64,000 bases of DNA from NCBI RefSeq assembly GCF_014199945.1, contig NZ_JACHOR010000001.1, positions 1-64,000 of the forward strand. The letters are read 5' to 3'. The notes under the pieces were generated by a model. The model was not told the origin of the DNA. It made no database searches and saw only the letters and a program-made list of their open reading frames with translations. This DNA is from Brevundimonas variabilis. Its GTDB lineage: Bacteria; Pseudomonadota; Alphaproteobacteria; Caulobacterales; Caulobacteraceae. This document shows, in pieces, positions 36,914 to 46,927 of this stretch. The stretch's first letter is position 1. Each line of letters begins with the position of its first letter. The position numbers and the translations under genes were made by a program.

Positions 36914-37066
36914 TTCCTTCTCCCCTTGCGGGAGAAGGTGCCCCGGAGGGGCGGATGAGGGGTCAGGCGGGACCATGAGACCTGCTGAAACCTGGCATTC
37001 AATCGCCGTGCAACCCCTCATCCGTCACGCTTCGCGTGCCACCTTCTCCCGCAAGGGGAGAAGGAA
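36914..37066. repeat. Inverted repeat element of the CTTCTCCCCTTGCGGG type
   Basis: Two perfect 27-bp arms (36914-36940 and 37040-37066) flank a core whose ends pair again (GCGGATGAGGGGT, 36951-36963, with ACCCCTCATCCGT, 37013-37025). A truncated further arm (CGCAAGGGGAGAGGG) appears at 37115-37130. It lies between convergent genes and forms a very stable hairpin. The size is close to a MITE. Confidence 0.9.
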
Positions 37067-37132
37067 GGTCGCAGCGCCACCCCTCGGCTGATCGCATGCG
37101 ATCAGCCTCGACCCGCAAGGGGAGAGGGAAAC

Positions 37133-39268
37133 TCAGCCGCCCTTCACCTTCTGCCGGAACGCATGCAGCAGCGGCTCGGTGTAGCCGTTGGGCTGGGCAA
37201 TCCCCTCGAACACCAGCGCCCGCGCGGCCTGGTAGGCGAGCGATCGCTCGGGATCCGTCGCCATCGGGCGGTACAGGGCATCACCCGCATTCTGGGCATC
37301 GACCTTGGCGGCCATGCGCAGGAAGGCGGCATCGACCTGTTCGCCGGTGCAGACCCCGTGCAGCAGCCAGTTGGCGATGTGCTGGGACGAGATCCGCAGC
37401 GTCGCGCGGTCCTCCATCAGGCCGATGTCGTGGATGTCCGGCACCTTGGAACAGCCGACCCCCTGATCCACCCAGCGCACCACATAGCCGAGGATGCCCT
37501 GGGCGTTGTTGTCCAGTTCCGCCCTGACCTCCTCGGCCGACCAGTTGGCCCCGTGCGCCAGCGGCGGCGTCAGCAGGTCGACCAGCCCCGGCGTCGGGCG
37601 GCTGGCGACGTCCTTCTGGACGGCGAACACATCGACGGCGTGGTAGTGCAACGCATGCAGGGTCGCCGCCGTCGGGCTGGGCGTCCAGGCGGTATTGGCA
37701 CCGGTCCGGGGGTGGCCGATCTTCTGCTCCAGCATGTCGGCCATGCGATCGGGCGCGGCCCACATGCCCTTGCCGATCTGGGCCCGGCCCGACAGGCCAC
37801 AGGCCAGGCCGATGGCGACATTGCGGGCCTCATAGGCGGCGATCCAGGCCGAGCCCTTGACCTCGGCCTTGCGGATCATCGGTCCGGCCTGCATCGCCGT
37901 GTGGATCTCGTCGCCGGTCCGGTCGAGGAAGCCGGTGTTGATGAAGACGATCCGGTCCTTCACGGCATGGATACAGGCCGTGAGATTGGCCGAGGTCCGG
38001 CGCTCCTCGTCCATGACCCCGACCTTGATCGTGTGCCGCGCCAGACCCAGCAGGTCCTCGACCGCGTCGAACAGGCGGTTGGTGAAGGCCGCCTCCTCCG
38101 GGCCATGCATCTTGGGCTTGACGATATAGACCGAGCCGGTCGCCGAATTGGTGAAACCGCCCAGACCTTTCAGGTCGTACATCGCGATCAGTGACGTCGC
38201 GATCGCATCCAGAATGCCCTCCGGCCCCTCGCTGCCATCCGCCAGCCGGATCGCCGGATTGGTCATCAGGTGACCGACGTTGCGGACGAACAGCAGGCTT
38301 CGGCCCTTCAGCGTCACCGCCCCGCCGCCGGGTGCGGTCCATGTGCTGTCCGGCTCCAGCGTGCGGGTCAGGGTCTGGCCGCCCTTACTGAACCGGGCCT
38401 CCAGATCGCCGCGCATCAGGCCGAGCCAGTTGCGATAGGCCGCGACCTTGTCCTCGGCATCGACGGCCGCAACGGAGTCTTCCAGATCGCAGATCGTCGA
38501 CAGGGCCGACTCCAGCAGCACATCCGACAGTCCCGCCGGATCGGTCGCCCCGATCGCGCTCGTCCGGTCGATGACCAGTTCGATGTGCAGGCCATTGTTG
38601 ACCAGCAGGATGGACGACGGCGCAGCGGGCTCGCCGCGATAGCCGGCCAGCTGGCCGGGATCCTTCAGGGCGGGGTGAAGCGCGCCATCGACGATCGCAT
38701 AGCCGGTGGCGCTGTCATGGGAACCCTCGGCCAGCGGCACGGCCTCGTCCAGGAAGGCCTTCGCCCTTGCGATCACCCGGCCGCCGCGCACCGTGTCATA
38801 GGGGCCCGCCACCGGCGCCTCGCCCAGGGCATCGGTGCCGTAGAACGCATCATACAGACTGCCCCACCGCGCATTGGCGGCGTTCAGCAGGAAGCGGGCA
38901 TTGAGGATCGGCACGACCAGCTGCGGCCCTGCCATCGTGGCCAATTCGGCATCGACGCCCGTCGTGGCGATCTGGAACGGCGCAGGCTCGTCGACCAGAT
39001 AGCCGATCTCCCGCAGGAAGCTTTCGGTCGCCACCGGATCATGCGGCTGGCCCCGGCGCGCTCCGTGCCAGTCGTCCAGCCGCACCTGCAGGGCGTCGCG
39101 CGTGGCCAGCAGAGCCCGGTTCTCCGGCGCGAACCGCTCGAACACCGCAGCCGTTCCAGCCCAGAAGGCGTCCGCCCCGATGCCCAGACCCGGCAGAACC
39201 TCGTCCTCGAGGAAGGTCGCGAGTTCGGGCGCAACGCCCAGTCCGGCGCGGTCGAGATAGTCGGTCAT
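37133..39268 (-). CDS. glcB: Malate synthase G
   Basis: 711 residues from the ATG at 39268, which has AAGGA before it. Longer in-frame extension to 39841 runs through the epimerase gene in another frame and is not real. Family motifs include [15 protein letters not shown] and [27 protein letters not shown] text, the [13 protein letters not shown] catalytic region, and [19 protein letters not shown]. It joins glyoxylate and acetyl-CoA to give malate in the glyoxylate bypass. The gene is alone; no aceA is nearby. Confidence 0.97.
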   Translation of the reverse strand: MTDYLDRAGLGVAPELATFLEDEVLPGLGIGADAFWAGTAAVFERFAPENRALLATRDALQVRLDDWHGARRGQPHDPVATESFLREIGYLVDEPAPFQIATTGVDAELATMAGPQLVVPILNARFLLNAANARWGSLYDAFYGTDALGEAPVAGPYDTVRGGRVIARAKAFLDEAVPLAEGSHDSATGYAIVDGALHPALKDPGQLAGYRGEPAAPSSILLVNNGLHIELVIDRTSAIGATDPAGLSDVLLESALSTICDLEDSVAAVDAEDKVAAYRNWLGLMRGDLEARFSKGGQTLTRTLEPDSTWTAPGGGAVTLKGRSLLFVRNVGHLMTNPAIRLADGSEGPEGILDAIATSLIAMYDLKGLGGFTNSATGSVYIVKPKMHGPEEAAFTNRLFDAVEDLLGLARHTIKVGVMDEERRTSANLTACIHAVKDRIVFINTGFLDRTGDEIHTAMQAGPMIRKAEVKGSAWIAAYEARNVAIGLACGLSGRAQIGKGMWAAPDRMADMLEQKIGHPRTGANTAWTPSPTAATLHALHYHAVDVFAVQKDVASRPTPGLVDLLTPPLAHGANWSAEEVRAELDNNAQGILGYVVRWVDQGVGCSKVPDIHDIGLMEDRATLRISSQHIANWLLHGVCTGEQVDAAFLRMAAKVDAQNAGDALYRPMATDPERSLAYQAARALVFEGIAQPNGYTEPLLHAFRQKVKGG

Positions 39269-39351
39269 GCGAAACGTCCTTGGGGAGGCAGGCCTGCCTG
39301 TAACATTCCGTGATGACGTGGGGGAAGTCGAGAGACGATTGCCGCTGATCG

Positions 39352-40320
39352 TCAGTTCACGCCCCGAAAGCCCCGCCACCAGGTCGCGAACCGCTCCAGT
39401 CCCTCGTCGATCGCGACCCGGGGACGATAGCCCGTCAGGGAATTCAGCTTGGAGACATCGGCAAAGGTCGCCGTCACGTCGCCCGGTTGCATCGGCATCA
39501 GGACCTTGATCGCCTGGCGTCCCAGCACCCGCTCCAGCGTCGAGATCATAGTAAAGAGGCCGACGGGGGACGAGTCCCCGATGTTGTAGACCTCGTGCCG
39601 GGAAACCGGAGGATGCTCCAGCACCCCCAGCACCCCGTCGACGATGTCGTCGATATAGGTGAAGTCCCGCGCCATCCGTCCCTCGCCGAAGACCTCGATC
39701 GATTCGCCGGACATGATCGCTTCGGTGAAGCTGAAATAGGCCATATCGGGCCGCCCCCACGGCCCATAGACCGTGAAGAACCTCAGGCCCGACTGGGGCA
39801 GGCCATACAGGGTGGCGTAGCTCTGGCTCATCAGTTCGCACGAGCGTTTGGTGGCGGCATAGAGCGACACAGGCCGGTCCGCCGGTTCGTCCTCGCGGAA
39901 CCCGGCCCCGTTCAGCGGCTGATCGCCATAGACCGAGCTCGACGACGCATAGACCAGGTGTTTCACCCCGGCATGGCGACAGGCTTCCAGCACCGACAGA
40001 TGACCCAGCAGGTTGGATCGCTCATAGGTGAAGGGGTGGTCGATCGAATAGCGGACGCCCGCCTGGGCCGCCAGGTGCACGACCCGGTCCGCCCCGCTGT
40101 CGGCGACGAGCGCCCGCATGGCTTCATGGTCGGCGATGTCCAGCCGGACCATGGTGAACCGCTCGCGGCCCTCGAGCCGCGCAGCCCGGGCCTCCTTGAG
40201 GCCTGGCTCGTAATAGGCGTTGAAACTGTCGATACCGACCACGGTCTCGCCGCGCTCCAGAAGGCGCTCGGCGACATGCATGCCGATAAATCCGGCCGCG
40301 CCGGTGACGATGACGGTCAT
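39352..40320 (-). CDS. NAD-dependent epimerase, probable UDP-glucuronate 4-epimerase
   Basis: 322 residues. The short-chain dehydrogenase/epimerase Rossmann motif is [15 protein letters not shown], the catalytic triad includes the SSSS-VYGD stretch and YAATKRS (YxxxK), and [20 protein letters not shown] text marks the UDP-sugar pocket (in [16 protein letters not shown]). It resembles the LspL/CapI group, which makes UDP-galacturonate. That fits the UDP-glucose dehydrogenase at 3167-4471, which makes its substrate, although the genes are not linked. Confidence 0.88.
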   Translation of the reverse strand: MTVIVTGAAGFIGMHVAERLLERGETVVGIDSFNAYYEPGLKEARAARLEGRERFTMVRLDIADHEAMRALVADSGADRVVHLAAQAGVRYSIDHPFTYERSNLLGHLSVLEACRHAGVKHLVYASSSSVYGDQPLNGAGFREDEPADRPVSLYAATKRSCELMSQSYATLYGLPQSGLRFFTVYGPWGRPDMAYFSFTEAIMSGESIEVFGEGRMARDFTYIDDIVDGVLGVLEHPPVSRHEVYNIGDSSPVGLFTMISTLERVLGRQAIKVLMPMQPGDVTATFADVSKLNSLTGYRPRVAIDEGLERFATWWRGFRGVN

Positions 40321-40427
40321 GCTGGCCTTTGGTCCCTATAGCGCTCGAAGACCTAGCCGATCGCGGCGGGTGCGTCAGCGTGAAAAGCCGGTCTGGTCGT
40401 CCGTGACGCAACAGGCCACGATGAAGC

Positions 40428-41090
40428 ATGGACCTGCACAAGCCTTTTCGCGCCGTTCGTCTGCATGGCATCCTGCTGATCGGGCTGGGTGCGAGTGTCA
40501 TCGTCGGGCTGTCGACATCGGGCGACTGGCGCTGGCCGATGCGCGCGGCGGTCGGCTGGGATGTCGGTGTCGCGGTCTTCCTCGGTCTCACTGTCCTGAA
40601 GCTGATCCGCACGCGGTCAGCCGACGATATTCGCCGACGCGCGGCCGATCTGGACCAGGCCGGAGCAGCCATCCTGCCCATCGCCCTGACCGCGGCCCTG
40701 GCAAGCGTGGTCATCGTCGTCGGCGAGGCCGTGACGGCGGTCCAGACCGAGGCTGCGACCACTGCCATCCTGACCCTGACGACGGTCGCGCTGTCCTGGG
40801 CCTTCATCCACCTGATCTTTGCCCTGCATTACGCGCACGAATTCTATGGTTCGCGGCAGGACGGAGCCGATACAGGCGGGCTGCTGTTTCCCGGAGAGGA
40901 CGCGCCGGATTACTGGGATTTCCTGCATTTCTCGCTGATCATCGGGGTGGCCTGCCAGACGGCCGACGTACAGATCGTCTCGCGACCACTGAGACGGCTT
41001 TCGACCCTGCACAGTGCCCTGGCCTTCCTCTTCAACACCGTCATCCTTGCCCTGGCGGTGAACTCGGCCGTCAGTCTCATGGGCTCCTGA
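40428..41090 (+). CDS. DUF1345 membrane protein
   Basis: 220 residues with about five membrane helices. The family signature segments are WDVGVAVFLGLTVLKLIR, ALSWAFIHLIFALHYAHEFYG and APDYWDFLHFSLIIGVACQTADVQI. Function is unknown; members are widespread inner membrane proteins. The gene stands alone in a divergent position to the epimerase. Confidence 0.88.
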   Translation: MDLHKPFRAVRLHGILLIGLGASVIVGLSTSGDWRWPMRAAVGWDVGVAVFLGLTVLKLIRTRSADDIRRRAADLDQAGAAILPIALTAALASVVIVVGEAVTAVQTEAATTAILTLTTVALSWAFIHLIFALHYAHEFYGSRQDGADTGGLLFPGEDAPDYWDFLHFSLIIGVACQTADVQIVSRPLRRLSTLHSALAFLFNTVILALAVNSAVSLMGS

Positions 41091-41392
41091 GCCTGCCCAG
41101 ACCTGCAACACTTTCGCGCTTGCCTTGACTTTGCCATAACAACGGCGCATCAGCGCGGCGTCGCGAAATTGCGATGCCCGGTGCGCTCCAGCGCGTGTGG
41201 GTCTTCCTCCCAATGAAGACCTGACTGTAGCAGCGGCCGATCCTCATGCTTCATATGCTGCCCGGACACGCGGGGTAGCGCCCGATCCACCCCGCCGGCT
41301 TCATCCAGAGGCTCGTTCGGGACTGGCGGTGCGCGACCTTTTCGGCGTCATGCCCGGGTCGATGCGCGTCGCCGCACGCGAAAGAAACCGTT
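41091..41392. other. Long leader region before the DEAD-box helicase
   Basis: 302 bases with no coding frame I can support. A TTGACT box at 41125-41130 could be a -35 element, but the matching -10 is poor. If transcription starts there the helicase mRNA would carry an untranslated leader of about 240 bases, as is known for cold-shock helicases in other bacteria. Structure was not computed. Confidence 0.4.
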
Positions 41393-42913
41393 TTGACCAC
41401 CACATTTGAATCCTTCGGCCTGAACAAGGCCCTGCTGCAGGCTCTCGCCACCGAGGGCTACACCATCCCCACACCGATCCAGGCTCAGGCCATTCCCGAC
41501 GTCATGAAGGGCAAGGACCTGCTGGGCATCGCCCAGACCGGTACCGGCAAGACCGCCGCCTTCGCCCTGCCGATCCTGCATCGCCTGGCCGAGAACCGCG
41601 TCGCCCCCCTGCCCCGCACGACCCGCTGCCTGATCCTGTCGCCGACTCGCGAACTGGCCAGCCAGATCGCCGAAAGCTTCAAGGCCTATGGCAAACACCT
41701 CGGCTTCAAGGTCGCGGTGGTGTTCGGCGGCGTGAAATACGGCCCGCAGGAACGCGCCATCCAGGCCGGCCTCGACGTCCTGGTCGCCACCCCGGGCCGG
41801 CTGCTGGATCACATGCAGCAGAAGACCCTGGACCTGTCCTCGACCGAGATCTTCGTCCTCGACGAGGCCGACCAGATGCTGGACCTCGGCTTCGTCAAGC
41901 CGATCCGCCAGATCGTCAGCCGCATTCCGGCCAAGCGCCAGAACCTGTTCTTCTCGGCGACGATGCCCAGCGAGATCGGCAAGCTGGCCGGTGAACTGCT
42001 GAAAGACCCCGTCAAGGTGTCGGTGACGCCCCAGGCCACCACGGTCGAGCGCATCAACCAGACGGTCATCCACATCGAACAGGGCCGCAAGCGCGCCCTG
42101 CTGACCGAGATGTTCGCCGACGACAATTTCACCCGTTGCCTGGTGTTCACCAAGACCAAGCACGGTGCCGACAAGGTCGCGGCCTATCTGGAAGCCGGTG
42201 GCGTCCAGGCCGGTGCGATCCACGGCAACAAGTCCCAGCCCCAGCGTGAACGCACCCTGGCCGCCTTCAAGGCCGGCAAGCTGCGGGTGCTGGTCGCCAC
42301 CGACATCGCTGCCCGCGGTATCGACGTGGACGGCGTCTCGCACGTCGTGAATTTCGAACTGCCCTTCGTGCCGGAAGCCTATGTCCACCGCATCGGCCGG
42401 ACGGCCCGCGCGGGTGCCGAGGGCTCGGCCATCAGCTTCGTCGCCGGTGACGAGATGAAGCTGCTGAAGGACATCGAGAAGACGACCCGCCAGAAGATCC
42501 CGGCCACCGATCGTCGCAATGACAAGTCGCTGGGCCTGCTGGACCAGTCGATCATGGCCGCCGGCGTCGGCACCAAGGCGACCATGCCCGACCGCGAGGA
42601 CACCCGCGGCCGCAACGGACCGCGCAACCCGCGTCGCGACGGCATCAAGCCTGCGCACGGCGGTCAGCCGCATCGCCAACGCAAGCCCAACCCGAACCGC
42701 GAAGGCGGTCGCGATGGCAGTGCTCCGCGCGTGCATCATGATCGTCCGCTGGCCTCGACCCAGCCGTTCGATCCGCTGGCCGCTGACCGGGCCCGCTCTG
42801 CCGCCCACGCCGCACGGCCCAAGCCCGAGGCCAAGCCGGATGGCGAGATCAGCCGCCGCCCCCGCGGACGCCGCCCGTCCAACGGCGGTCGCGGCTACGC
42901 CGCCAAGGCCTAG
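41393..42913 (+). CDS. DEAD-box ATP-dependent RNA helicase, RhlE-like
   Basis: 506 residues. The Q motif (GYTIPTPIQAQAIP), AQTGTGKT, PTRELA, VATPGRLLDHM, DEAD, SAT, and HRIGRTARAG are all present. The C-terminal tail (about 400-506) is basic, glycine and arginine-rich and probably disordered, helping RNA binding. It unwinds RNA in ribosome assembly or decay. The best start is TTG at 41393 with a weak AAAGA site; upstream ATGs are out of frame. A strong terminator follows. Confidence 0.95.
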   Translation: MTTTFESFGLNKALLQALATEGYTIPTPIQAQAIPDVMKGKDLLGIAQTGTGKTAAFALPILHRLAENRVAPLPRTTRCLILSPTRELASQIAESFKAYGKHLGFKVAVVFGGVKYGPQERAIQAGLDVLVATPGRLLDHMQQKTLDLSSTEIFVLDEADQMLDLGFVKPIRQIVSRIPAKRQNLFFSATMPSEIGKLAGELLKDPVKVSVTPQATTVERINQTVIHIEQGRKRALLTEMFADDNFTRCLVFTKTKHGADKVAAYLEAGGVQAGAIHGNKSQPQRERTLAAFKAGKLRVLVATDIAARGIDVDGVSHVVNFELPFVPEAYVHRIGRTARAGAEGSAISFVAGDEMKLLKDIEKTTRQKIPATDRRNDKSLGLLDQSIMAAGVGTKATMPDREDTRGRNGPRNPRRDGIKPAHGGQPHRQRKPNPNREGGRDGSAPRVHHDRPLASTQPFDPLAADRARSAAHAARPKPEAKPDGEISRRPRGRRPSNGGRGYAAKA

Positions 42914-42926
42914 GCCACACGACAAC

Positions 42927-42960
42927 AGCCCGCCCGGTTCACACCGGGCGGGCTTTTTCT
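42927..42960 (+). terminator. Rho-independent terminator after the helicase gene
   Basis: A 12-bp perfect stem (AGCCCGCCCGGT, 42927-42938, with ACCGGGCGGGCT, 42943-42954), a TCAC loop and TTTTCT. It sits just before the end of sufE on the other strand. Confidence 0.92.
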
Positions 42961-42967
42961 TGCCAGA

Positions 42968-43399
42968 CTAGGCCCCGGCCATCGCCTCCTGCCGGATGCG
43001 GCCAACCATGGCGTTGAGGCCGTTGGCGCGCTGGCGGGTCAGCGCCTGGGGGAGGCCCAGACGGTCCAGCGCGGCCCGTGCATCCAGGCCCAGGATCTCG
43101 TCGGGCGTCCGGTCCGAGAACAGCATCAGCAGCAGCGCCACATTACCCTTGGAGATCGCGCTGTCGGAGTCGGCCAGGAACCGGATTCGTCCCCCATCCA
43201 GCCGCCGGGTCGCCAGCCAGACCTGTGCGGCACAACCCGGCACCTTGTTGGCCTCGATCCGGTCGGCCTCGGGCAACGGGACCAGGTCCTTGCCAAGGTC
43301 GATCACATATTCGATCCGTTGCTCCCAGTCCTCCAGCAGGTCGAAATTTTCCGCCAGCTCGGCCAGGGTCTCTTCGATGGTCGCGGGCGTTTCGGTCAT
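42968..43399 (-). CDS. sufE: SufE-family cysteine desulfuration protein
   Basis: 143 residues. The active cysteine is in KVPGCAAQVWLATRR. Further family matches are IEETLAELAENFDLLEDWEQR, in which the first helix is, and IGLGL-type DEILGLDARAALDRLGL. SufE takes sulfur from SufS and hands it to SufB for iron-sulfur cluster assembly. No other suf gene is next to it. It starts 142 bases from the kinase gene on the other strand. Confidence 0.95.
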   Translation of the reverse strand: MTETPATIEETLAELAENFDLLEDWEQRIEYVIDLGKDLVPLPEADRIEANKVPGCAAQVWLATRRLDGGRIRFLADSDSAISKGNVALLLMLFSDRTPDEILGLDARAALDRLGLPQALTRQRANGLNAMVGRIRQEAMAGA

Positions 43400-43540
43400 G
43401 GGGCGCAGATAGTCCCCTGCGCCATCCCCGACAACCGCATGCCTGTCCCCGGACTGCGGCTATCCGTCCCCCGCAACCAGTCGCCTCTGACGGGAGCGCC
43501 CTCGCGCAGACACATCCGGCAGCGTAGCCTGTTTAACCAA

Positions 43541-45241
43541 GTGTTTCGTCCGGACCCGTCCTTGACCACCGCCCCTGCCACCCCTTCCATTCGTCCCCCC
43601 GACGACCAGTCGACGCTCGTCGCCTGGCATGGGGGCTGGGCCGTGGCCACGACCCTGCTGGCCCTGGGCAGCAGCATCCTCGGTGCGCGCATCGGTGGCC
43701 CCCTGGCCTTCGCCATGATCGCCATGATCCTGCCTGGCCTGGCCGGCCTGGCCCTGAAGGGGCGCGATGGCGTGGCCGAGCGCGGTCTGTTGATGGGGTT
43801 CTGGAGCCTGATGGCCGTCGCGTCCTCTGCTCTGTCCGGCGGGCTGACCGGGTCGCTGACCGGGTTCGTCTTCATGCCGGTGGCAGCGGGACTTATGCTG
43901 GGCGGAAAGCGGTTCGCCCAGGCCGGTGCGCTGGGCTGTGCACTGGCCACCGTGGTCGGGCTGGTGTCGCTGATCATGGCCGGGACGGGCCCCGTGTTTC
44001 CCGGGCTCGCGGCCGTATCCGCCGTCCTGACGGCGGGTGCCATGGCCATCGCGGTGAGCGTTGCCTGGCGTCTGCGCGACATGAAGGTGGCCGAGGCCGA
44101 CGCGCGGACCCGGCGGACACTGGACGTTCTGAAATCCCAGCCAGCGCTGACCCTTGTGCTCGATCCATCCGGACGGGTGACCAACGCCTATGGCAAGGCG
44201 CCGACGGCCCTGCCGGTGGCAGCCCTGCTATCAGACGGACTGGTCGCTGCTGTCCACGCTCCGGACCGGCCCGAACTGCTGTCGGCCATCGAGAAGGCCC
44301 TCGCCTTCGGGACGCGCAACCTGACCATCACGCCCCGGCTGGCGCTCGATCGCCGCATCGACCTGACCCTCAGACGGGTCGACGATTCCGACGGACGGGT
44401 GCGAATCCTCGGGCTGGCCATCGATGCGACCGCCAGCCACGCCCGCGAACTGGGGCTGGAAGCCGCACGGGCTGAAGCCGAGGCCCAGAATGCCGGCAAG
44501 AGCCGGTTCCTGGCCAACATGTCCCATGAGTTGCGCACGCCCCTGAATGCCGTGATCGGCTTTTCGGACATCATGCGCCAGCGGATCTTCGGCCCCCTGC
44601 CCGACCGCTATGCCGACTATGCGACCTCGATCCATGAGGCCGGAGGCCATCTGCTGGATCTGATCAACGATGTGCTGGACGTGTCCAAGATCGAGGCCGA
44701 GCGCTACGAGCTGTCGCTGGAACGTTTCGATGCCCGCGACGTGATCTCGTCCGCCATCGCCCTGGTGCGGCTGCAGGCGACCGAAAAGGGTGTGGCCCTG
44801 TCCGGGATGATGCCGGGCGGGCCGCTGATGATCCATGCCGATCGCCGCGCGCTGAAGCAGATCACGTTGAACCTGCTCTCCAATGCCATCAAATTCACCC
44901 AGGCGGGTGGCTCCGTCACGGTCACGCTTGAGGCCCACGACGGGCTGCTCGAGCTGATCGTCGCCGACACCGGCGTCGGGATCGCCGCAGAGGACCTGCG
45001 CAGGCTTGGTCGTCCGTTCGAGCAGGCCGGGGGCGTCGATCAGCGATCGCAGGGCACCGGTCTTGGCCTGTCGCTGGTGCGGGCCCTGGCGGAACTGCAT
45101 GGGGGCAGGATGACGATCGACAGCACGCTTGGCGAAGGGGCGGCCGTGACCCTTCGCCTGCCTGTCCTCGCCAAGGTGCCCCAGCCGCCGCCCGAAGGGG
45201 GCGCCGAGATCATCCCCCTGCACGCCCGCACGGACGTCTGA
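43541..45241 (+). CDS. DivJ/PleC-type sensor histidine kinase
   Basis: 566 residues from GTG at 43541, a tentative start (TTG at 43562 is the other option; neither has a clear ribosome site). Five or six membrane helices (about 40-190) are followed by a short PAS-like part, then HisKA with the phosphorylated histidine in LANMSHELRTPLNAVIGFSD, and an ATPase domain with LNLLSNAIKFT, DTGVGI and GTGLGLSLV. The 'YADYATSIHEAGGHLLDLINDVLD' region (given here as motif) is the sequence of the DivJ/PleC/PdhS group, which sets the cell-cycle regulator DivK. The assignment to DivJ proper is an inference. Confidence 0.85.
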   Translation: MFRPDPSLTTAPATPSIRPPDDQSTLVAWHGGWAVATTLLALGSSILGARIGGPLAFAMIAMILPGLAGLALKGRDGVAERGLLMGFWSLMAVASSALSGGLTGSLTGFVFMPVAAGLMLGGKRFAQAGALGCALATVVGLVSLIMAGTGPVFPGLAAVSAVLTAGAMAIAVSVAWRLRDMKVAEADARTRRTLDVLKSQPALTLVLDPSGRVTNAYGKAPTALPVAALLSDGLVAAVHAPDRPELLSAIEKALAFGTRNLTITPRLALDRRIDLTLRRVDDSDGRVRILGLAIDATASHARELGLEAARAEAEAQNAGKSRFLANMSHELRTPLNAVIGFSDIMRQRIFGPLPDRYADYATSIHEAGGHLLDLINDVLDVSKIEAERYELSLERFDARDVISSAIALVRLQATEKGVALSGMMPGGPLMIHADRRALKQITLNLLSNAIKFTQAGGSVTVTLEAHDGLLELIVADTGVGIAAEDLRRLGRPFEQAGGVDQRSQGTGLGLSLVRALAELHGGRMTIDSTLGEGAAVTLRLPVLAKVPQPPPEGGAEIIPLHARTDV

Positions 45242-46909
45242 TCAGCCGGACCGCGCCTTCAGCGGGGCGGAACCGTCGGACAGCGATTCGTTCAGATAGA
45301 CTTCGGCATCGCCTGCGGGCAGGGCCGGCGCATAGCCGAAGCCCTGGCCATAATGGCACTGGGCATCCAGCAGCAGGGCCGCGAGACTGGCGTTCTCGAC
45401 CCCTTCGGCGACGACCTCCAGATTCAGGTCGCGCCCGAGGTTGACGACCGATTTGACGATCTTGGCCGAGCCCTCGTCCTTGTCCATCGTGAGCACGAAA
45501 TAGCGATCGATCTTCAGCGTATCGAAGGGCAGGCGCGCCAGATAGGACAGCGAGGAGAAGCCGGTCCCGAAGTCGTCCAGCGCCAGCGACGCCCCAACGT
45601 CCTTGAGCTTTTGCAGGATCACCGCTGCCTTTTCGGTATCGCGCATGATGTCACCCTCAGTGACCTCAAGCTTCAGCGCCCCGTGCGGCAGGCCGGTTTC
45701 CTGAATGATGCGCGCGACGTCTTCGACCAGATGCGGGCGTTCGATCTCTCCGACCGAGAGATTGACGCTGCAGAACAGGTGTCCCGCCTGCGGATGCCGC
45801 TTGAGCCAGTCACCGAGCTGGCGTGATGACCGGGTCATCATCATCAGCCCGAGATCGTTCATCAGGCCCATTTCCTGGGTCAGTCCCAGGAACTCGTCGG
45901 GCGGGACCAGCCCGCGTTTGGGGTGACGCCAGCGTGCCAGGGCCTCGAAACCGGCGACGGCACCGGTATTCAGATTGACGATCGGCTGGAAGAAGGGCTC
46001 GATTTCCCCACGCACGAAAGCGTTCCGCAGGTCGCCTTCCAGCGCAAGCCGCGAGAGGCTGTCGCTCTCGAGGGCCTTGCCATAGACGGCGGTGCCGCTG
46101 CGTCCGAGCGCCTTGGCCGAACCGATCGCCAGTTCGGCGCGGCGCAGCAGTTCGGACGCGTCCGGACTGTCCGGCCCGCCCTCGAACGCGACAGAACCGA
46201 CCGATACCGTGGGATAGATGTCGAAGCCCGCAACGCGCAGCGGCTGCTCCAGGGCATCACGAAGACGCTGGCCGTTGCCGCCCGCGCCACGCGGCAGGAT
46301 GATGGCGAACTCGTCTTCGCCCACCCGCGCGGGCCACGCGCTGTCCGAGAATGCGGCGGCAAGTCGAGACCCCAGCGCCGCCAGCACCAGATCGGCCCGC
46401 TCATGGCCGAGTGCCTCGTTCAGGCGATTGAGCCGGTCCACATCGGCAACGACCATCTCCATATCGCCCTGACACGCCGCCGCCTCTGCGGCCCGGGCCA
46501 GAAAGGTGCGCCGGTCCAGCAAACCGGTCAGGGCATCCTTGTCGGCCCCTGCGAATTTCGTTTCGAGAGCGACCAGCCCCGCTGCACGCAGCCCGTCCTC
46601 CAGCCAGACGCCGCGCCAGAGGCTGGTCTCGGTTCCGCGCATCCGCAGGCGTATGGCAATCTCGGTGCCTTCGGCCTGAGGCTTCAGAAGTGCCTCTGCA
46701 AGCGCGCGATCCTGCGGCAGGGTCAGCGCCACAAACCCGGCGCCGGAACATTCGGGGGCGAGTGGCCCCAGGCCCAGCGGACGCGTGGCCCCGGTAAAGC
46801 GCAGACTGTCCTCGCCCGGCGACCAGCTCCACAGCGCCGACTCGGCAGCTGCCAGCGCCTCGATGGCCGTGGTCGCGTCCCAGCTCAGGATTCGGGATCG
46901 CGCATTCAC
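45242..46909 (-). CDS. GGDEF-EAL protein with a degenerate GGDEF motif, probable c-di-GMP phosphodiesterase
   Basis: 555 residues. An unassigned N-terminal part (1-120, PAS-like) is followed by a GGDEF domain in which the signature is GEDEF (197-201), so diguanylate cyclase activity is doubtful. The EAL domain looks intact: FEALARWRHP, the NLSVGEIERP motif, LEVTEGDIMRD, LDDFGTGFSSLSYL and VVAEGVENA. It should hydrolyse c-di-GMP to pGpG. Its stop codon abuts that of the kinase gene without any spacer (TGATCA). Confidence 0.88.
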   Translation of the reverse strand: MNARSRILSWDATTAIEALAAAESALWSWSPGEDSLRFTGATRPLGLGPLAPECSGAGFVALTLPQDRALAEALLKPQAEGTEIAIRLRMRGTETSLWRGVWLEDGLRAAGLVALETKFAGADKDALTGLLDRRTFLARAAEAAACQGDMEMVVADVDRLNRLNEALGHERADLVLAALGSRLAAAFSDSAWPARVGEDEFAIILPRGAGGNGQRLRDALEQPLRVAGFDIYPTVSVGSVAFEGGPDSPDASELLRRAELAIGSAKALGRSGTAVYGKALESDSLSRLALEGDLRNAFVRGEIEPFFQPIVNLNTGAVAGFEALARWRHPKRGLVPPDEFLGLTQEMGLMNDLGLMMMTRSSRQLGDWLKRHPQAGHLFCSVNLSVGEIERPHLVEDVARIIQETGLPHGALKLEVTEGDIMRDTEKAAVILQKLKDVGASLALDDFGTGFSSLSYLARLPFDTLKIDRYFVLTMDKDEGSAKIVKSVVNLGRDLNLEVVAEGVENASLAALLLDAQCHYGQGFGYAPALPAGDAEVYLNESLSDGSAPLKARSG

Positions 46910-46927
46910 GACGGGGGGCGTCCTTTC

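Noticed and set aside
39269..39841. N-terminal extension of malate synthase
   Set aside because: The region is coding for the epimerase in another frame, and the ATG at 39268 has its own ribosome site and gives the family N-terminus.
43319..43540. N-terminal extension of the DivJ-like kinase
   Set aside because: It overlaps the sufE start and has no hydrophobic or conserved content; GTG at 43541 or TTG at 43562 is more likely.
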